Below are positions 7,497 to 16,100 of a stretch of DNA of 25,123 nt, piece by piece. The notes beneath the pieces are model-generated. The model was not told the origin of the DNA, ran no database searches, and saw nothing but the letters and a program-made list of their open reading frames with translations. Location: the NCBI GenBank assembly GCA_002438505.1, contig DJPI01000047.1:1-25123 (forward strand), read 5' to 3'. Source of the DNA: Ruminococcaceae bacterium UBA6416. GTDB taxonomy: Bacteria > Bacillota > Clostridia > Oscillospirales > Acutalibacteraceae. A program made the position numbers and the translations under genes. The first letter of the stretch is position 1; every line of letters starts with the position of its first letter.

Positions 7497-7524
7497 TATT
7501 TCAAACCTCTTTCAATCAAGTTTA

Positions 7525-7593
7525 AAGCAGGCACCGGCTGCCGGGGCTGCTTAATATAAAAACTATTATACTTTATATTGAGAGAAAGGTCAA
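7525..7593 (-). promoter_or_regulatory. Promoter and leader hairpin of the ACT/UPF0210 unit
   Basis: Minus-strand -35 TTGACC (7593-7588), 17-base spacer, -10 TATAAT (7570-7565). In the leader, AAGCAG (7552-7547) pairs with CTGCTT (7530-7525) around a GC-rich inner stem (CCGG/CCGG). No U-run follows, so it is not an obvious terminator. A control function is possible but unproven. Confidence 0.7.
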
Positions 7594-7657
7594 TCTTGCT
7601 CTCCGGGCAAACTGAATAATTTTTCTGCTAAAAAATCGACTTTTTTTGCATTTTCCG

Positions 7658-7685
7658 TTCACAAAATTCCCTTTTCGTGTATAAT
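7658..7685 (+). promoter_or_regulatory. Promoter of the YifB-like gene
   Basis: TTCACA (7658-7663), 16-base spacer, TATAAT (7680-7685). It lies inside the open frame upstream of the chosen ATG, which excludes the longer GTG start at 7677. Confidence 0.7.
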
Positions 7686-7754
7686 AGTTTCAGCGCATTA
7701 GTACTCGCTTTGTTAATCGCGACTAAATCAAAACAAACAAAGGGGATTTTACAT

Positions 7755-9290
7755 ATGTTTTCAAAAGTCAACAGCATCGGCCTTTTCGGCCTCGGTTCAT
7801 ATTCAGTGGGTGTTGAGGCATCAACAGAAAGCCTGACAATGCCGAAGTTTGACCTTGTCGGCCTTCCGGACGCGGCGGTTTCCGAATCGCGAGACAGAGT
7901 CCGCGCGGCAATGAAGAACAACAAAATGCAGTTTCCGGTCGGGCGCATCACAGTCAACCTCTCCCCCGCAGACAAGAAAAAGGAGGGGCCGATGTATGAC
8001 GTTCCGATTCTTATTGCTCTGCTCATTGCAACCGGACAGCTTTCAGCCGATGTTTCAACCTCGGCGTTTTTCGGCGAGCTTTCACTCGGCGGAAAGGTCA
8101 GAAAGGTCAACGGGGCTCTTCCAATGGCTATCCACGCAAGAGAGAGCGGGATAAAAGACCTTTATGTTCCGCTTGACAACGCAAGCGAATGCGCGGTTGT
8201 TGACAAAATCAACATCTATCCGGTTGAAAACATCACTCAGCTCATTGATCACCTGAGAGGAAGAAAAAGAATTAAAAAAATTGATAAAAGGTTTTATGCA
8301 GAGCTTGATTATGCAAGCGAGTATCTTCCTGATTTTGCGGACGTCAAGGGTCAATACCCGGTCAAGCGTGCGCTTGAAATTGCCGCCGCCGGCGGCCACA
8401 ACACCCTTATGATCGGCCCTCCGGGTTCGGGAAAAAGTATGCTTGCAAAGCGCATTCCTTCAATCCTTCCGGACATGACGTTTGAAGAAAGCCTTGAAAC
8501 AACAAAAATTTATTCCATTGCCGGGATGCTCAATTCCAACATTTCGCTCATCAAGTCCAGACCGTTCCGCTCTCCGCACCACACAATTTCAAGCGCCGGA
8601 CTTTCCGGCGGCGGACGGATTCCGCGTCCCGGAGAACTCAGTCTTGCCCACCACGGAGTTCTTTTTCTTGATGAGCTTCCGGAATTTCCCCGGGCAACAA
8701 TGGAGGTTCTGCGTCAGCCGATGGAGGACGGACAAATCACAATCTCACGCGTTTCCGGAACGCTGACCTACCCGTGCGAGGTCATGCTTGTTTGCGCAAT
8801 GAATCCGTGTCCGTGCGGTTATTACGGTCACCCGACCAAAAGATGCACCTGTCCGAAGGGTACCCCGGCAAAGTATCTTTCAAAGGTCAGCGGCCCTCTG
8901 CTTGACCGACTTGACATCCACATTGAGGTTCCGCAGGTGGACTTCAAAAAGCTCTCCGATGACACTCTCGCCGAAAGCTCGGCGGAGATTAAAAAGCGCG
9001 TCAACGCGGCGCGGAAAATTCAGCAGCAGCGTCTTTCCGGAACGGGCGTTTCCTGCAACGGAAAGATGACCCCGTCAATGACAAGAAGGTTCTGCGTTAT
9101 TGATGAAAAAACAAAAAATATGCTTGAAAGAAGCTTTGAAGCTCTCGGCCTTTCCGCAAGAGCATATGACAAAATTCTGCGCGTTGCAAGAACGATTGCA
9201 GACCTTGAGGGCAGCGAAAGAATCACCATTGACCATGTGACGGAGGCCGTTCAGTACAGAAGCCTTGACAGGAAGTTTTGGAGAGAATAG
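7755..9290 (+). CDS. yifB: YifB/ComM family Mg-chelatase-like AAA+ ATPase
   Basis: 511 residues from the ATG at 7755, preceded by AAAGGGGA. The frame also opens at GTG 7677, but that codon overlaps the promoter. Residues 20-140 are the N-terminal ChlI-type domain (KFDLVGLPDAAVSESRDRVR). The AAA+ core has Walker A GPPGSGKS (221-228), the RSPHHTIS motif and Walker B VLFLDE (292-297). A Cys-rich insert (AMNPCPCGYYGHPTKRCTCP) is typical of this family, as is the C-terminal Mg_chelatase_C domain (about 400-505, SARAYDKILRVARTIADL). The proteobacterial homologue ComM is a hexameric helicase that drives branch migration in natural transformation. The role in Clostridia is less clear. It is monocistronic as far as the sequence shows. 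Confidence 0.96.
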   Translation: MFSKVNSIGLFGLGSYSVGVEASTESLTMPKFDLVGLPDAAVSESRDRVRAAMKNNKMQFPVGRITVNLSPADKKKEGPMYDVPILIALLIATGQLSADVSTSAFFGELSLGGKVRKVNGALPMAIHARESGIKDLYVPLDNASECAVVDKINIYPVENITQLIDHLRGRKRIKKIDKRFYAELDYASEYLPDFADVKGQYPVKRALEIAAAGGHNTLMIGPPGSGKSMLAKRIPSILPDMTFEESLETTKIYSIAGMLNSNISLIKSRPFRSPHHTISSAGLSGGGRIPRPGELSLAHHGVLFLDELPEFPRATMEVLRQPMEDGQITISRVSGTLTYPCEVMLVCAMNPCPCGYYGHPTKRCTCPKGTPAKYLSKVSGPLLDRLDIHIEVPQVDFKKLSDDTLAESSAEIKKRVNAARKIQQQRLSGTGVSCNGKMTPSMTRRFCVIDEKTKNMLERSFEALGLSARAYDKILRVARTIADLEGSERITIDHVTEAVQYRSLDRKFWRE

Positions 9291-9292
9291 GG

Positions 9293-9420
9293 TTTTGCCT
9301 GCGGCAAAAATGAAGCGTTTTCAACATGAAGAGCCGGACAGGTCGGTATGAAGAATTCTGCCTTTCGGCAAAACATGAAGTGACTTTGTCATGGACTTTT
9401 TAAAGTCCCTCGCAAGAAAA
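9293..9420 (+). repeat. Array of small hairpins separated by ATGAAG
   Basis: Between yifB and its likely terminator, ATGAAG occurs four times (9310, 9326, 9348, 9375). Most of the segments between and after these copies form short, unrelated hairpins: TTTTGCC/GGCAAAA (9293-9309), CCG/CGG (9334-9346), TGCC/GGCA (9359-9370), TGAC/GTCA (9381-9391) and GGACTTT/AAAGTCC (9393-9408). The unit size is about 16-27 bases. The linker is conserved while stem sequences differ but still pair, so the structure, not the sequence, appears to be kept. I can name no known repeat family for it. Confidence 0.6.
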
Positions 9421-9430
9421 TGAAATCACC

Positions 9431-9458
9431 CGGGAGCGAGCAATCGTTCCCGTTTTTT
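9431..9458 (+). terminator. Terminator after the hairpin array downstream of yifB
   Basis: CGGGAGCGA (9431-9439) pairs with TCGTTCCCG (9444-9452; one G-U) around GCAA, followed by six T. It is 140 bases after the yifB stop, so the hairpin array would be part of the yifB transcript. Confidence 0.85.
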
Positions 9459-9468
9459 GCTGTCGGTT

Positions 9469-9497
9469 TTTACTTTTTCTGCGTTTTTGTGTATAAT
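9469..9497 (+). promoter_or_regulatory. Promoter of the AbrB-type gene
   Basis: TTTACT (9469-9474), 17-base spacer, TATAAT (9492-9497). Upstream in-frame codons overlap it, so the protein must start later, at the ATG at 9546. Confidence 0.75.
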
Positions 9498-9545
9498 ATA
9501 ATTAAAGAATTCTTGAATTTTCAAGAAAAGAAAGGATGCTTTGTT

Positions 9546-9800
9546 ATGAATCTTGCAAGAGTTTCTTCAAACGGTCAAGTAACCGTACCGATTGAAATTC
9601 GCCGTTTGCTCGGTCTTAAAGCCGGAGATAAAATCCTGTTTTTTCAAAAGTCAAGCGGAGAAATCGTTATGACAAACGCCTCTGCAAATGCTGTTTTGAA
9701 AGCGCAGGAGGCTTTTGCCGGTGTAACTGAAGAGCTGAAAATCAAGAATGAAGAAGATGTTCAAGCCCTTGTTGATGAATTAAGACGCAAGGACTTTTAA
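9546..9800 (+). CDS. AbrB/MazE-type DNA-binding protein
   Basis: 84 residues. The N-terminal 45 are a swapped-hairpin AbrB domain: ARVSSNGQVTVPIEIRRLLGLKAGDKILFF, with the usual S.NGQ.T.P..IR...G...GD pattern. The remaining 40 residues are a charged helix (KAQEAFAGVTEELKIKNEED) that could hold a toxin or a second subunit. The ATG follows AAAGGA by about 9 bases. Such proteins are either transition-state-type regulators or antitoxins. No toxin gene lies next to it: the next 80 bases are non-coding and the following gene is on the other strand. A stand-alone regulator is more likely. Confidence 0.88.
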   Translation: MNLARVSSNGQVTVPIEIRRLLGLKAGDKILFFQKSSGEIVMTNASANAVLKAQEAFAGVTEELKIKNEEDVQALVDELRRKDF

Positions 9801-9855
9801 GCCTTGACTTGGATCGTCCAAAATGCATGACTGCGGCTGAATTTTTAGAAAATGA

Positions 9856-9881
9856 GGGAGCAACCGCTTAACGGTGCTCCC
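9856..9881 (-). terminator. Hairpin terminator after the GNAT gene
   Basis: GGGAGCA (9856-9862) pairs with TGCTCCC (9875-9881), with CCG/CGG inside after a one-base bulge. On the minus strand it is followed by TCATTTTC. It may also help end the AbrB-type gene from the other side. Confidence 0.6.
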
Positions 9882-9888
9882 CTTCTTA

Positions 9889-10335
9889 TCACACATCCTT
9901 AACCATCTGCAAGTATTCAAGGCTTTTGAACCCCTTGCGTTTATAGAGCGCTCTTGCGCCCTCATTTTCCGGCTCCGTTTCAAGGCGATACCTTGCGGCC
10001 GGAACATTTTTTTCAAGGAAGGCGAAAAACGCGCTTCCGATTCCGTTATTCTGAAAGGCTTTGCGAACATAAAGCTCCTCCACCCAGACAAGCATTCCTC
10101 CAACCTCATGGGAGAACATCTTGTCAAGAAGTGCATATCCGGCAATTTCGCCCTTGTCCGCTTCAAAAATATAACACTCAAGATAAACATCCGAGCGCAT
10201 AAGCTCGTCAAATGTTCTGAAGTGAAAGCTGTCGTCAATGTTATACAAAACAGCGTCACTGTTGTAAAATTCACGGCTCATTTCAATAAAAACGTCTTTG
10301 TCTGACGGCTTAATTTTTCTTATGGCATAATTCAT
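9889..10335 (-). CDS. GNAT family N-acetyltransferase
   Basis: 148 residues covering one full GNAT fold. IRKIKPSDKDVFIEMSREFY is the first strand and helix. VWVEELYVRKAFQNNGIGSAF contains motif A, with the acetyl-CoA pyrophosphate loop Q-N-N-G-I-G. RYRLETEPENEGARALYKRKGF is motif B, with the usual N...A..LY...GF. The frame extends to an ATG at 10377, but that would overlap the upstream gene. The ATG at 10335 has AAGGA 7 bases before it and sits 10 bases after the upstream stop. It is in a unit with the XRE/membrane gene. The substrate is unknown. Confidence 0.92.
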   Translation of the reverse strand: MNYAIRKIKPSDKDVFIEMSREFYNSDAVLYNIDDSFHFRTFDELMRSDVYLECYIFEADKGEIAGYALLDKMFSHEVGGMLVWVEELYVRKAFQNNGIGSAFFAFLEKNVPAARYRLETEPENEGARALYKRKGFKSLEYLQMVKDV

Positions 10336-10345
10336 TTTTAATCCT

Positions 10346-11329
10346 TCAGTCATTGTCTTTGATAACAAGCTTAACAATGTTAATCACAACGGCATACAAA
10401 ACACCGGCAACCGCCCAAATTATCCATGTCTTTTTCCAGCCGTCCGTTACAAAGGACGCAGCAAGATAAACGGCGGTCGCAACAAGCCAATAGACGGTTG
10501 AAACACCCTCTCTGATGCGGTTCTTTTCCCTTTTTCCGGCTTCAAACTCGCCCTCTTTCAGCAATCGCTCCATTGCAGCATTCCGAGCACCGGCGCTGAC
10601 AAAAAACGCTGCACCCGAACCGGCAAGAACAAGCAAAACGCATACGCCGATAATAACATACAGCTCGTTTTCGGTAACGGCGGCAATGAAAAGCGGTATC
10701 GGAGAAAGAATGCAAAAGCAAATTCCGATTATATTATACCTCACATAATGTGCGCGAAACTTCTTTTTGAGCTCCTTCACCATTCCGTCAACACCGTACT
10801 CGGTTTCAAACGGCTCTTTTTCAAGGAAGGCATAGTCTGAACACTTTGAACCGGCAAGAATAAACAAAACAACCGCAGCCGTGACAATAACAAGCAAGGC
10901 GCAAAGGCCGATGATGCCTGCGGCGTTTTCAGACAACGCAAGCGTTTTGTTCGTCAGTGAGCTCAACCCCGAGAGGAGAATCAAAAGCACGGGTGAAACG
11001 GTGCACAAAAAAGTTCCGATGGAAATTTTGACCGCGGCGTCTTTGCGCAAGGAAAGATACTCATTTGCTTCTGCAAGTGACAGCTTTCTTGAAAACTTGG
11101 TTTCGTTTTCATTGGTGTATTCCTCGTTTTCAATTTCATCTTTTAAAAGATAATCGGTTGTGACGGAAAAAAGCTCTGCAAGCTCAAGAATTCTGTTGAG
11201 ATCCGGAACGGTCTGAGCCGCCTCCCATTTTGAAACCGCCTGGCGCGAAACACCAAGCTTTCCGGCGAGCTCTTCCTGCGACCAGCCGTTTTTCTTTCTT
11301 AGTCTGACAATCTTGTCGGCAAATATCAT
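10346..11329 (-). CDS. XRE-family regulator with C-terminal membrane domain
   Basis: 327 residues from the ATG at 11329, which has GAGAGGTG 6 bases upstream. An earlier ATG at 11371 would sit almost at the transcript start. Residues 1-60 are an HTH_3 domain (FADKIVRLRKKNGWSQEELA, VSRQAVSKWEAAQTVPDL). A charged linker follows. The rest has six hydrophobic segments in three pairs: ISIGTFLCTVSPVLLILLSG, IIGLCALLVIVTAAVVLFIL, IIGICFCILSPIPLFIAAVT, IIGVCVLLVLAGSGAAFF, YWLVATAVYLAASFV and WIIWAVAGVLYAVVINIVKL. Pairs 1-2 and 3-4 look like an internal duplication (F/CLC..SP..L.). This HTH-plus-membrane type is common in Firmicutes and may sense a membrane or envelope signal. It is co-transcribed with the GNAT gene. 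Confidence 0.9.
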   Translation of the reverse strand: MIFADKIVRLRKKNGWSQEELAGKLGVSRQAVSKWEAAQTVPDLNRILELAELFSVTTDYLLKDEIENEEYTNENETKFSRKLSLAEANEYLSLRKDAAVKISIGTFLCTVSPVLLILLSGLSSLTNKTLALSENAAGIIGLCALLVIVTAAVVLFILAGSKCSDYAFLEKEPFETEYGVDGMVKELKKKFRAHYVRYNIIGICFCILSPIPLFIAAVTENELYVIIGVCVLLVLAGSGAAFFVSAGARNAAMERLLKEGEFEAGKREKNRIREGVSTVYWLVATAVYLAASFVTDGWKKTWIIWAVAGVLYAVVINIVKLVIKDND

Positions 11330-11378
11330 TTTTGACACCTCTCTGAAATTTTTGGAAAATCTCTTTTCCATGGGTCAA

Positions 11379-11450
11379 AGTATAGCTAAAACGGGAGCAA
11401 AAATCCACCAACCGTCACCTTTCAATTTGTCAACCGGTGGTTGCAACCGG
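11379..11450 (-). promoter_or_regulatory. Probable promoter and repeated CAACCG motif upstream of the XRE/membrane gene
   Basis: A minus-strand -10 TATACT (11384-11379) has only a weak -35 (TGGATT, 11407-11402). CAACCG occurs three times on the plus strand (11409, 11431, 11444), and CAACC-GGT-GGTTG (11431-11443) is a small palindrome. This arrangement suits an operator next to a weak promoter. Binding by the encoded HTH protein is inferred. Confidence 0.4.
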
Positions 11451-11541
11451 CGCTATCGGCGTGATTTTGTTACAAATTGAGGCTATTTGTTTTAATTTCA
11501 AGCGTTTTCCGTTGACCGCCGGCAAAACCGCTTCTTTGTTT

Positions 11542-11577
11542 AAAACCGCCCGTCTGCGCAGAAAACAGGCGTTTTTT
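11542..11577 (-). terminator. Terminator after the ThyX-like gene
   Basis: Minus strand: AAAA-CGCCTGT pairs with ACGGGCG-GTTTT around an inner TCTGCGCAGA self-complementary core, directly after the stop at 11581. Confidence 0.65.
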
Positions 11578-11580
11578 CTT

Positions 11581-12945
11581 TTATGAAAACAGTTCTTTCA
11601 TTTCGGCCGCTTTTCCGCAGCTGAGTCTGCCCTCCGGACACTTTCCTTTTGAAAAGCAGCTCGGCCCGTAGTTTTTGAAAAGCAGCGGTGAACTTTTGCG
11701 CAGCTCAAAAAGGAGCCTTGTTGCTTTTTCACGGATTTCCCACTGGGCTCTTGTGCAGGTTCGCAAGGAGAAAAACAGCCGCAGCTCGCGTCCGTTCATT
11801 GTTGAAACAACGTCAATCGTATTTCCGGAAAGCAGACAATAAACGCTTTTTCCGGACGGCACACCCGCGCTTTTGAGCTCATCAAAAAGCTCTGCCGTTT
11901 TTTCAAATGCAGTAATATATCTCTCAAGTAGACCTCTCTCCCTTACGGAGGACGGAATAATATAGCTCCTTCTGCTGCAAGAGTCAAGCTGCGGAACGCA
12001 AAGACTTTGCATCCTGTGGCGCGCAAGGTGGGTCAGCGTTGAAAGCGAGATATCATTGATTTTCACGGTGAACACCGCGCTTTCAAGAGCACGCGGCCTG
12101 TCTGAAGCAAAAACGGCGGAAAGGATTTTTTCAACCGTTGCTTCATCTTCAAGTGCGTTTTCAATGTCCGCAGGCGAAAAATTTCCGTTTTCAATGAGAG
12201 CGGTTTTTGCAACAAGTTTTTCACAGTCCGGCGTTGCAAAAAGAACTTCAACGTCCTTTTTAAGCCCGGGTTCCTTCGCTGTTTTTTGAACAAACGAAAA
12301 ATCGGCAATGTCGCGGTAATTTTCATTGTCCGCCTCAAAATTTTCAAAAACTCCGGGCGCTTTTTCCTTGCAGCTGCGAAGCAGAGAGAGGCCGATGTTA
12401 TAAATCTCCGGAATGCCCTTTCCGCGGCCGAAAAGCATTGCGCGCAGAACATTCACCATTTCACGTCCGTTGAGCGAGCAAAAGAAGTTGCTGAAAAAGC
12501 AATACGGCAAAACAAAGCGCGCATCCTCTTTCGGAACGCCGTTTTCGCAAAGCTCTGAATAGAGCGCAAAAAGGAAGTCCATGTGAGCGGTGTATTTTTC
12601 TTTGAGCTTTGCGCTTTCAAACTGCGGAACATAATATCCGCTGTCTGAAAAGTCAACATATCTGCGTGACTTCACGGTGAACGAGGCAAGACGGAACTCA
12701 ATCATAAACTGCTCAACAACAACCGAAACATTTTCAAACGCAAGGTTAAAAAGCATATGCTCAATCGTTGAGGTATGACCAGAACGAATGACCTTTGAAA
12801 TGAGGTTTGAATTTTTCTGCGCGTCATGTGAACGCTCAAAAATTTCCAGTGCGGTTCCCTTTTGGGTTGAAATTCTTCCGGAAGCGGCGCAGACGCTTTC
12901 GCCGCAATCGGAAAAGCCGATGATATATGCACCTGATTCTGACAA
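11581..12945 (-). CDS. thyX: Tandem-domain FAD-dependent thymidylate synthase (ThyX-like)
   Basis: 454 residues, about twice the usual ThyX length. ThyX makes dTMP from dUMP using methylene-THF, FAD and NADPH. Two ThyX-like halves are visible. N-half: HTSTIEH (57-63), EFRLASFTVKSRRY (83-96), ARFVLP (132-137) and NGRE (149-152). C-half: RALESAVF, RHR (309-311), SRRSY, NGRE (364-367) and LRTCTRAQWEIR (374-385), then a Cys motif CFSKGKCPEG...CG. The classical RHR is EFR in the first half, while the first half keeps ARxVLP, which the second has lost. The start is TTG at 12945, with GGGGAGGAG 7 bases upstream. The ATG at 12999 lies inside the promoter spacer and cannot be used. The family is firm; catalytic competence is unproven. 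Confidence 0.88.
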   Translation of the reverse strand: MSESGAYIIGFSDCGESVCAASGRISTQKGTALEIFERSHDAQKNSNLISKVIRSGHTSTIEHMLFNLAFENVSVVVEQFMIEFRLASFTVKSRRYVDFSDSGYYVPQFESAKLKEKYTAHMDFLFALYSELCENGVPKEDARFVLPYCFFSNFFCSLNGREMVNVLRAMLFGRGKGIPEIYNIGLSLLRSCKEKAPGVFENFEADNENYRDIADFSFVQKTAKEPGLKKDVEVLFATPDCEKLVAKTALIENGNFSPADIENALEDEATVEKILSAVFASDRPRALESAVFTVKINDISLSTLTHLARHRMQSLCVPQLDSCSRRSYIIPSSVRERGLLERYITAFEKTAELFDELKSAGVPSGKSVYCLLSGNTIDVVSTMNGRELRLFFSLRTCTRAQWEIREKATRLLFELRKSSPLLFKNYGPSCFSKGKCPEGRLSCGKAAEMKELFS

Positions 12946-12980
12946 AACTTTCTCCTCCCCTGTTTTGTTGTTACTTACAG

Positions 12981-13009
12981 ATTTTAATATAACGCGCATA
13001 TTTTGTCAA
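12981..13009 (-). promoter_or_regulatory. Promoter of the ThyX-like gene
   Basis: Minus-strand -35 TTGACA (13009-13004), 17-base spacer, -10 TAAAAT (12986-12981). It overlaps the first codons of the longer open frame and thereby supports the TTG start at 12945. Confidence 0.85.
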
Positions 13010-13080
13010 GTAACCGCCATTTAACCAAAGGTGTAACCTTCTCACAGGCCGGTCGGCGGTTATCAAGCTTTCAAAAGCAC

Positions 13081-13114
13081 AAAAGCGGACGCCGCTTTTT
13101 TTTGCAGCGTCCGC
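13081..13114 (-). terminator. Terminator after the Cys-repeat surface protein gene
   Basis: Minus strand: GCGGACGC (13114-13107) pairs with GCGTCCGC (13092-13085), then TTTTGTG. It lies 17 bases after the stop at 13131. Confidence 0.8.
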
Positions 13115-13130
13115 CGAAAGATTTTTCGGG

Positions 13131-16100
13131 TTATTTTACGGTTACTTTATAGGTCTTGCTGAAAGCGGAAGAAATTCTTGTTCCGGAGACCTTCTTGTTT
13201 GCAACAACCTTAACGTAATATGTTTTTCCGCTCTTGAGCTTCTTAACGGTACGCGAGGTTTTTGTTGTTGCCTTAACACTCTTAAAGCCGCCGTCCTTCT
13301 TGGTGCTGTAATAAACGGTGTAACCCGTTGCACCGGCAACCTTTTTCCACTTGAGGGTCACGCTCCTTTTTCCGGCCTCAACGCTCTTAACAGAGGGAGC
13401 AGCGGTCTTTGTTGCGGTGAGAAGTGACCTTGAAGCGGTTGAGTAATAAACCTTTGAGCCGAGCTTTGAAAAAGCGGTAACAACAATCTTGTATTCCGTT
13501 CCGGCCGCAAGCTTTTTGCCGTTATCAAGCTTTTTGAAGTTTACGCTTGTTTTGCTTGTAACAACGGTTCTGACAACCGTCTTGCCCTTATAAAGCTGAA
13601 CTCTGTAGCCGGCCGCGCCGGGAACCGCGCTCCAGGAAGCTTTGATTGAGTTCCTCGTCTGAGTTGCGGAAAGCTTTGCGGTCTTTGCGGTGAAGGAATA
13701 TGTGATTTTGAAGGTGCGTGCAACGGTACCCTCATAGTCACCCATGAATGTTACGGTGACAACGGCGGTGCCGGGATAAACATTGTTCTTATATGTTGCC
13801 GTGAAGTCAACGCCCTTGACAAGAGCCTTTCCGTTTTCGTCCTTTGCAATAACACTCGGAGTCCACGCTCTGCCGATATACTTAACCTGTGAAACGGTGA
13901 GAGAAACGGACTTGATTTTTGCAATGGGTTCAGACGCAATTTCATCGCCGCAAACGGAGCACTTCTTGCTCTCCGTTGCGCCGTCCTCGGTGAGGGTTGC
14001 TTTCTTTTCCGGAACAAGAGTCTCATATGCATGGCCGAGCGCCGGAGTAACAACCGGCTCTTCAAGGATTACGCCGCAAACGGAGCATCTCTTTCCACCA
14101 ACGGATTTATCGGTTGTGCAGTCGCCGGGAATGTCCGGGATTGCCTCGGGCTTGTGGCCGCCCTTGTTGGGGATAACCTCTGATTTAATCTCATCACCGC
14201 ACTTTTTGCACTTTTTGCCTTCGGTGCAGCCGTCCTCGGTGCAGGTTGCGTCCTTCGCCGGGGTAACAATTTCATAGTCATGGCCGGTGGCCTTAACTAC
14301 TGTGGGTTCTTCAAGAATATCTCCGCAGACGGAGCACTTTTTGCCGCCCGTTGAGCCGTCCTCGGTGCAGGTTGCAGCCTTTTCCGGAATTGCAACCGGG
14401 GTGTGCTCGGTCAGCATCGGGATTTCCTTCTGAGCAACAAGAATATCTCCGCAGACGGAGCATTTCTTTCCGGCGGTCAAACCGGCCTTTTTGCAGGTTG
14501 CCGGAACTTCCGGAATTTCCTCTTCCGTGTGCTTTCCTGTTGCCTTAATAACTTTAGCGGTGGTATATGAGCAAACCTCGCACTTAACACCGGCCTCGGT
14601 TCCGTCAACAAGGCAGGTTGCGGCAACCGCTGCAACATCCTTAAGCTTATGGTTTTCCGTCACGGTGTGGTCTTTAACGGAAGCGGTGCAGCCGCTGTTT
14701 TTGCAGGTCTTTGTGTGGGTCTTTGCGTTTCCGTCATCAACAAATTCGCCGTAATTATGGCCGGTAGCCGGAACAACGATGTCCGTTTTGATAACGGTCT
14801 CATGGGTCGGGCAGTTCTCACGGACGCAGAAGGAGAATTCCTCGGCCTTTCCGGGAACAAGGCAGGTCGGAAGCTCGGTCACTGCGGTTTCCTTTGTGCT
14901 GAACTTGTGACCCTTTTCATAAGTTCTGTGGTCGGATTCAAACTTGCAGTTTTTGCATCTCCAGAATCCGTCATAACCGTCCTGAGTACAGGTTGCCGCC
15001 TTTGCTTCAACAAACGCAAGGTCATGATCCGGCTTTCCGTCTTTGCCGTTGATGCAGGTTGTTTCGGTGCAGCCGCGCTTGCAGGTGCGTGTCATTGTTT
15101 TTTTGTCCGCGTTGTTTTTCCAATCGCCCCAGTCATGGCCGAGAGCCGAACCTACCGTGTAGGTTTCCGTTCCAACTTTGCCGCAAACGGCGCAGCTGTA
15201 TTTATACACCGCAGGCTCGGTGCAGGTTGCATCGCTGACTTTTGTTGAGTCACCCTCAACTTTTCTTGTGAACTTATGACCGAGTTCTTTTCCGTTAAAG
15301 GTTGCGTCTGCGGTTGCCATTCCGCACCTTGAGCAGCTCTTATAATAAACATCGGGAGTGCTGCAGGTTGCGCTCGATTTTCTATACCTGTCATCCATGA
15401 TCTCTTTTGAAAAGTCATGGCCAAGGGCAGGTTCTTCCGTTTGAGCAACAAAAACGGCGTTGCAGACCGAGCAGTGCTTGCCCTCCGTGAGTCCTTTTTC
15501 GGTGCAGGTTGCTTTTTTCGCCGGGTCAACAACCTCGGTGTGATGACCGATGGCCTTGATTACTTCAATCTCTGTTGTGTAATCGCAGTTTTTGCACTTC
15601 TTATATGCTTTATAGCCGTCCTCAAAGCAGGAAGCGGCCTTCGCCTCAACATCCTTGAGGTCATGGTTTTCCTTGATGCAGAGTGTATAAGTTGCACCGC
15701 AGACAGAGCAGGTCTTTGTTTTCTTGTCTGCCAAAAAATCAAGGAAAGCGTTTTTTACCCAGTCGCCCCAGGTGTGGTCTTTCTTGGCGATGGGCTCTCC
15801 GCCCTTTTCAAAGCCGCAGGTGCGGCAGCGCTCAACCTTTTCCTTGCCCTCAACCTTGCAGGTCGGCTCAAGCTTTGCGGAAAAGTCAACAAAATCATGC
15901 TCAACGCCGAGCTTGTACTGTGCGGTAACAACAAGGTCACCGGTGATTTTGTCAAAAGCCTTGTCCCACTTGCCGTTGAATTCGTAATGTCTGCCCTCAT
16001 TCCAATAGAAGTTTGAGGAAAGAGTCGGAGCCGTGGCCGCAGCGCCGTAAGCAACGGTCTGAGAGATGGTCTGCTCCTTGTGGTCTTCGGTGTAATAAAC

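Noticed and set aside
7677..7754. GTG start 26 codons before the YifB ATG
   Set aside because: It overlaps TATAAT of the promoter, and family proteins start near MFSKVNS.
9546..9800. Toxin-antitoxin pair with the AbrB/MazE-type protein
   Set aside because: No second small gene on the same strand lies directly before or after it.
12946..12999. Longer N-terminus of the ThyX-like protein from the ATG at 12999
   Set aside because: That ATG lies in the spacer between TTGACA and TAAAAT and so is upstream of the transcript start.
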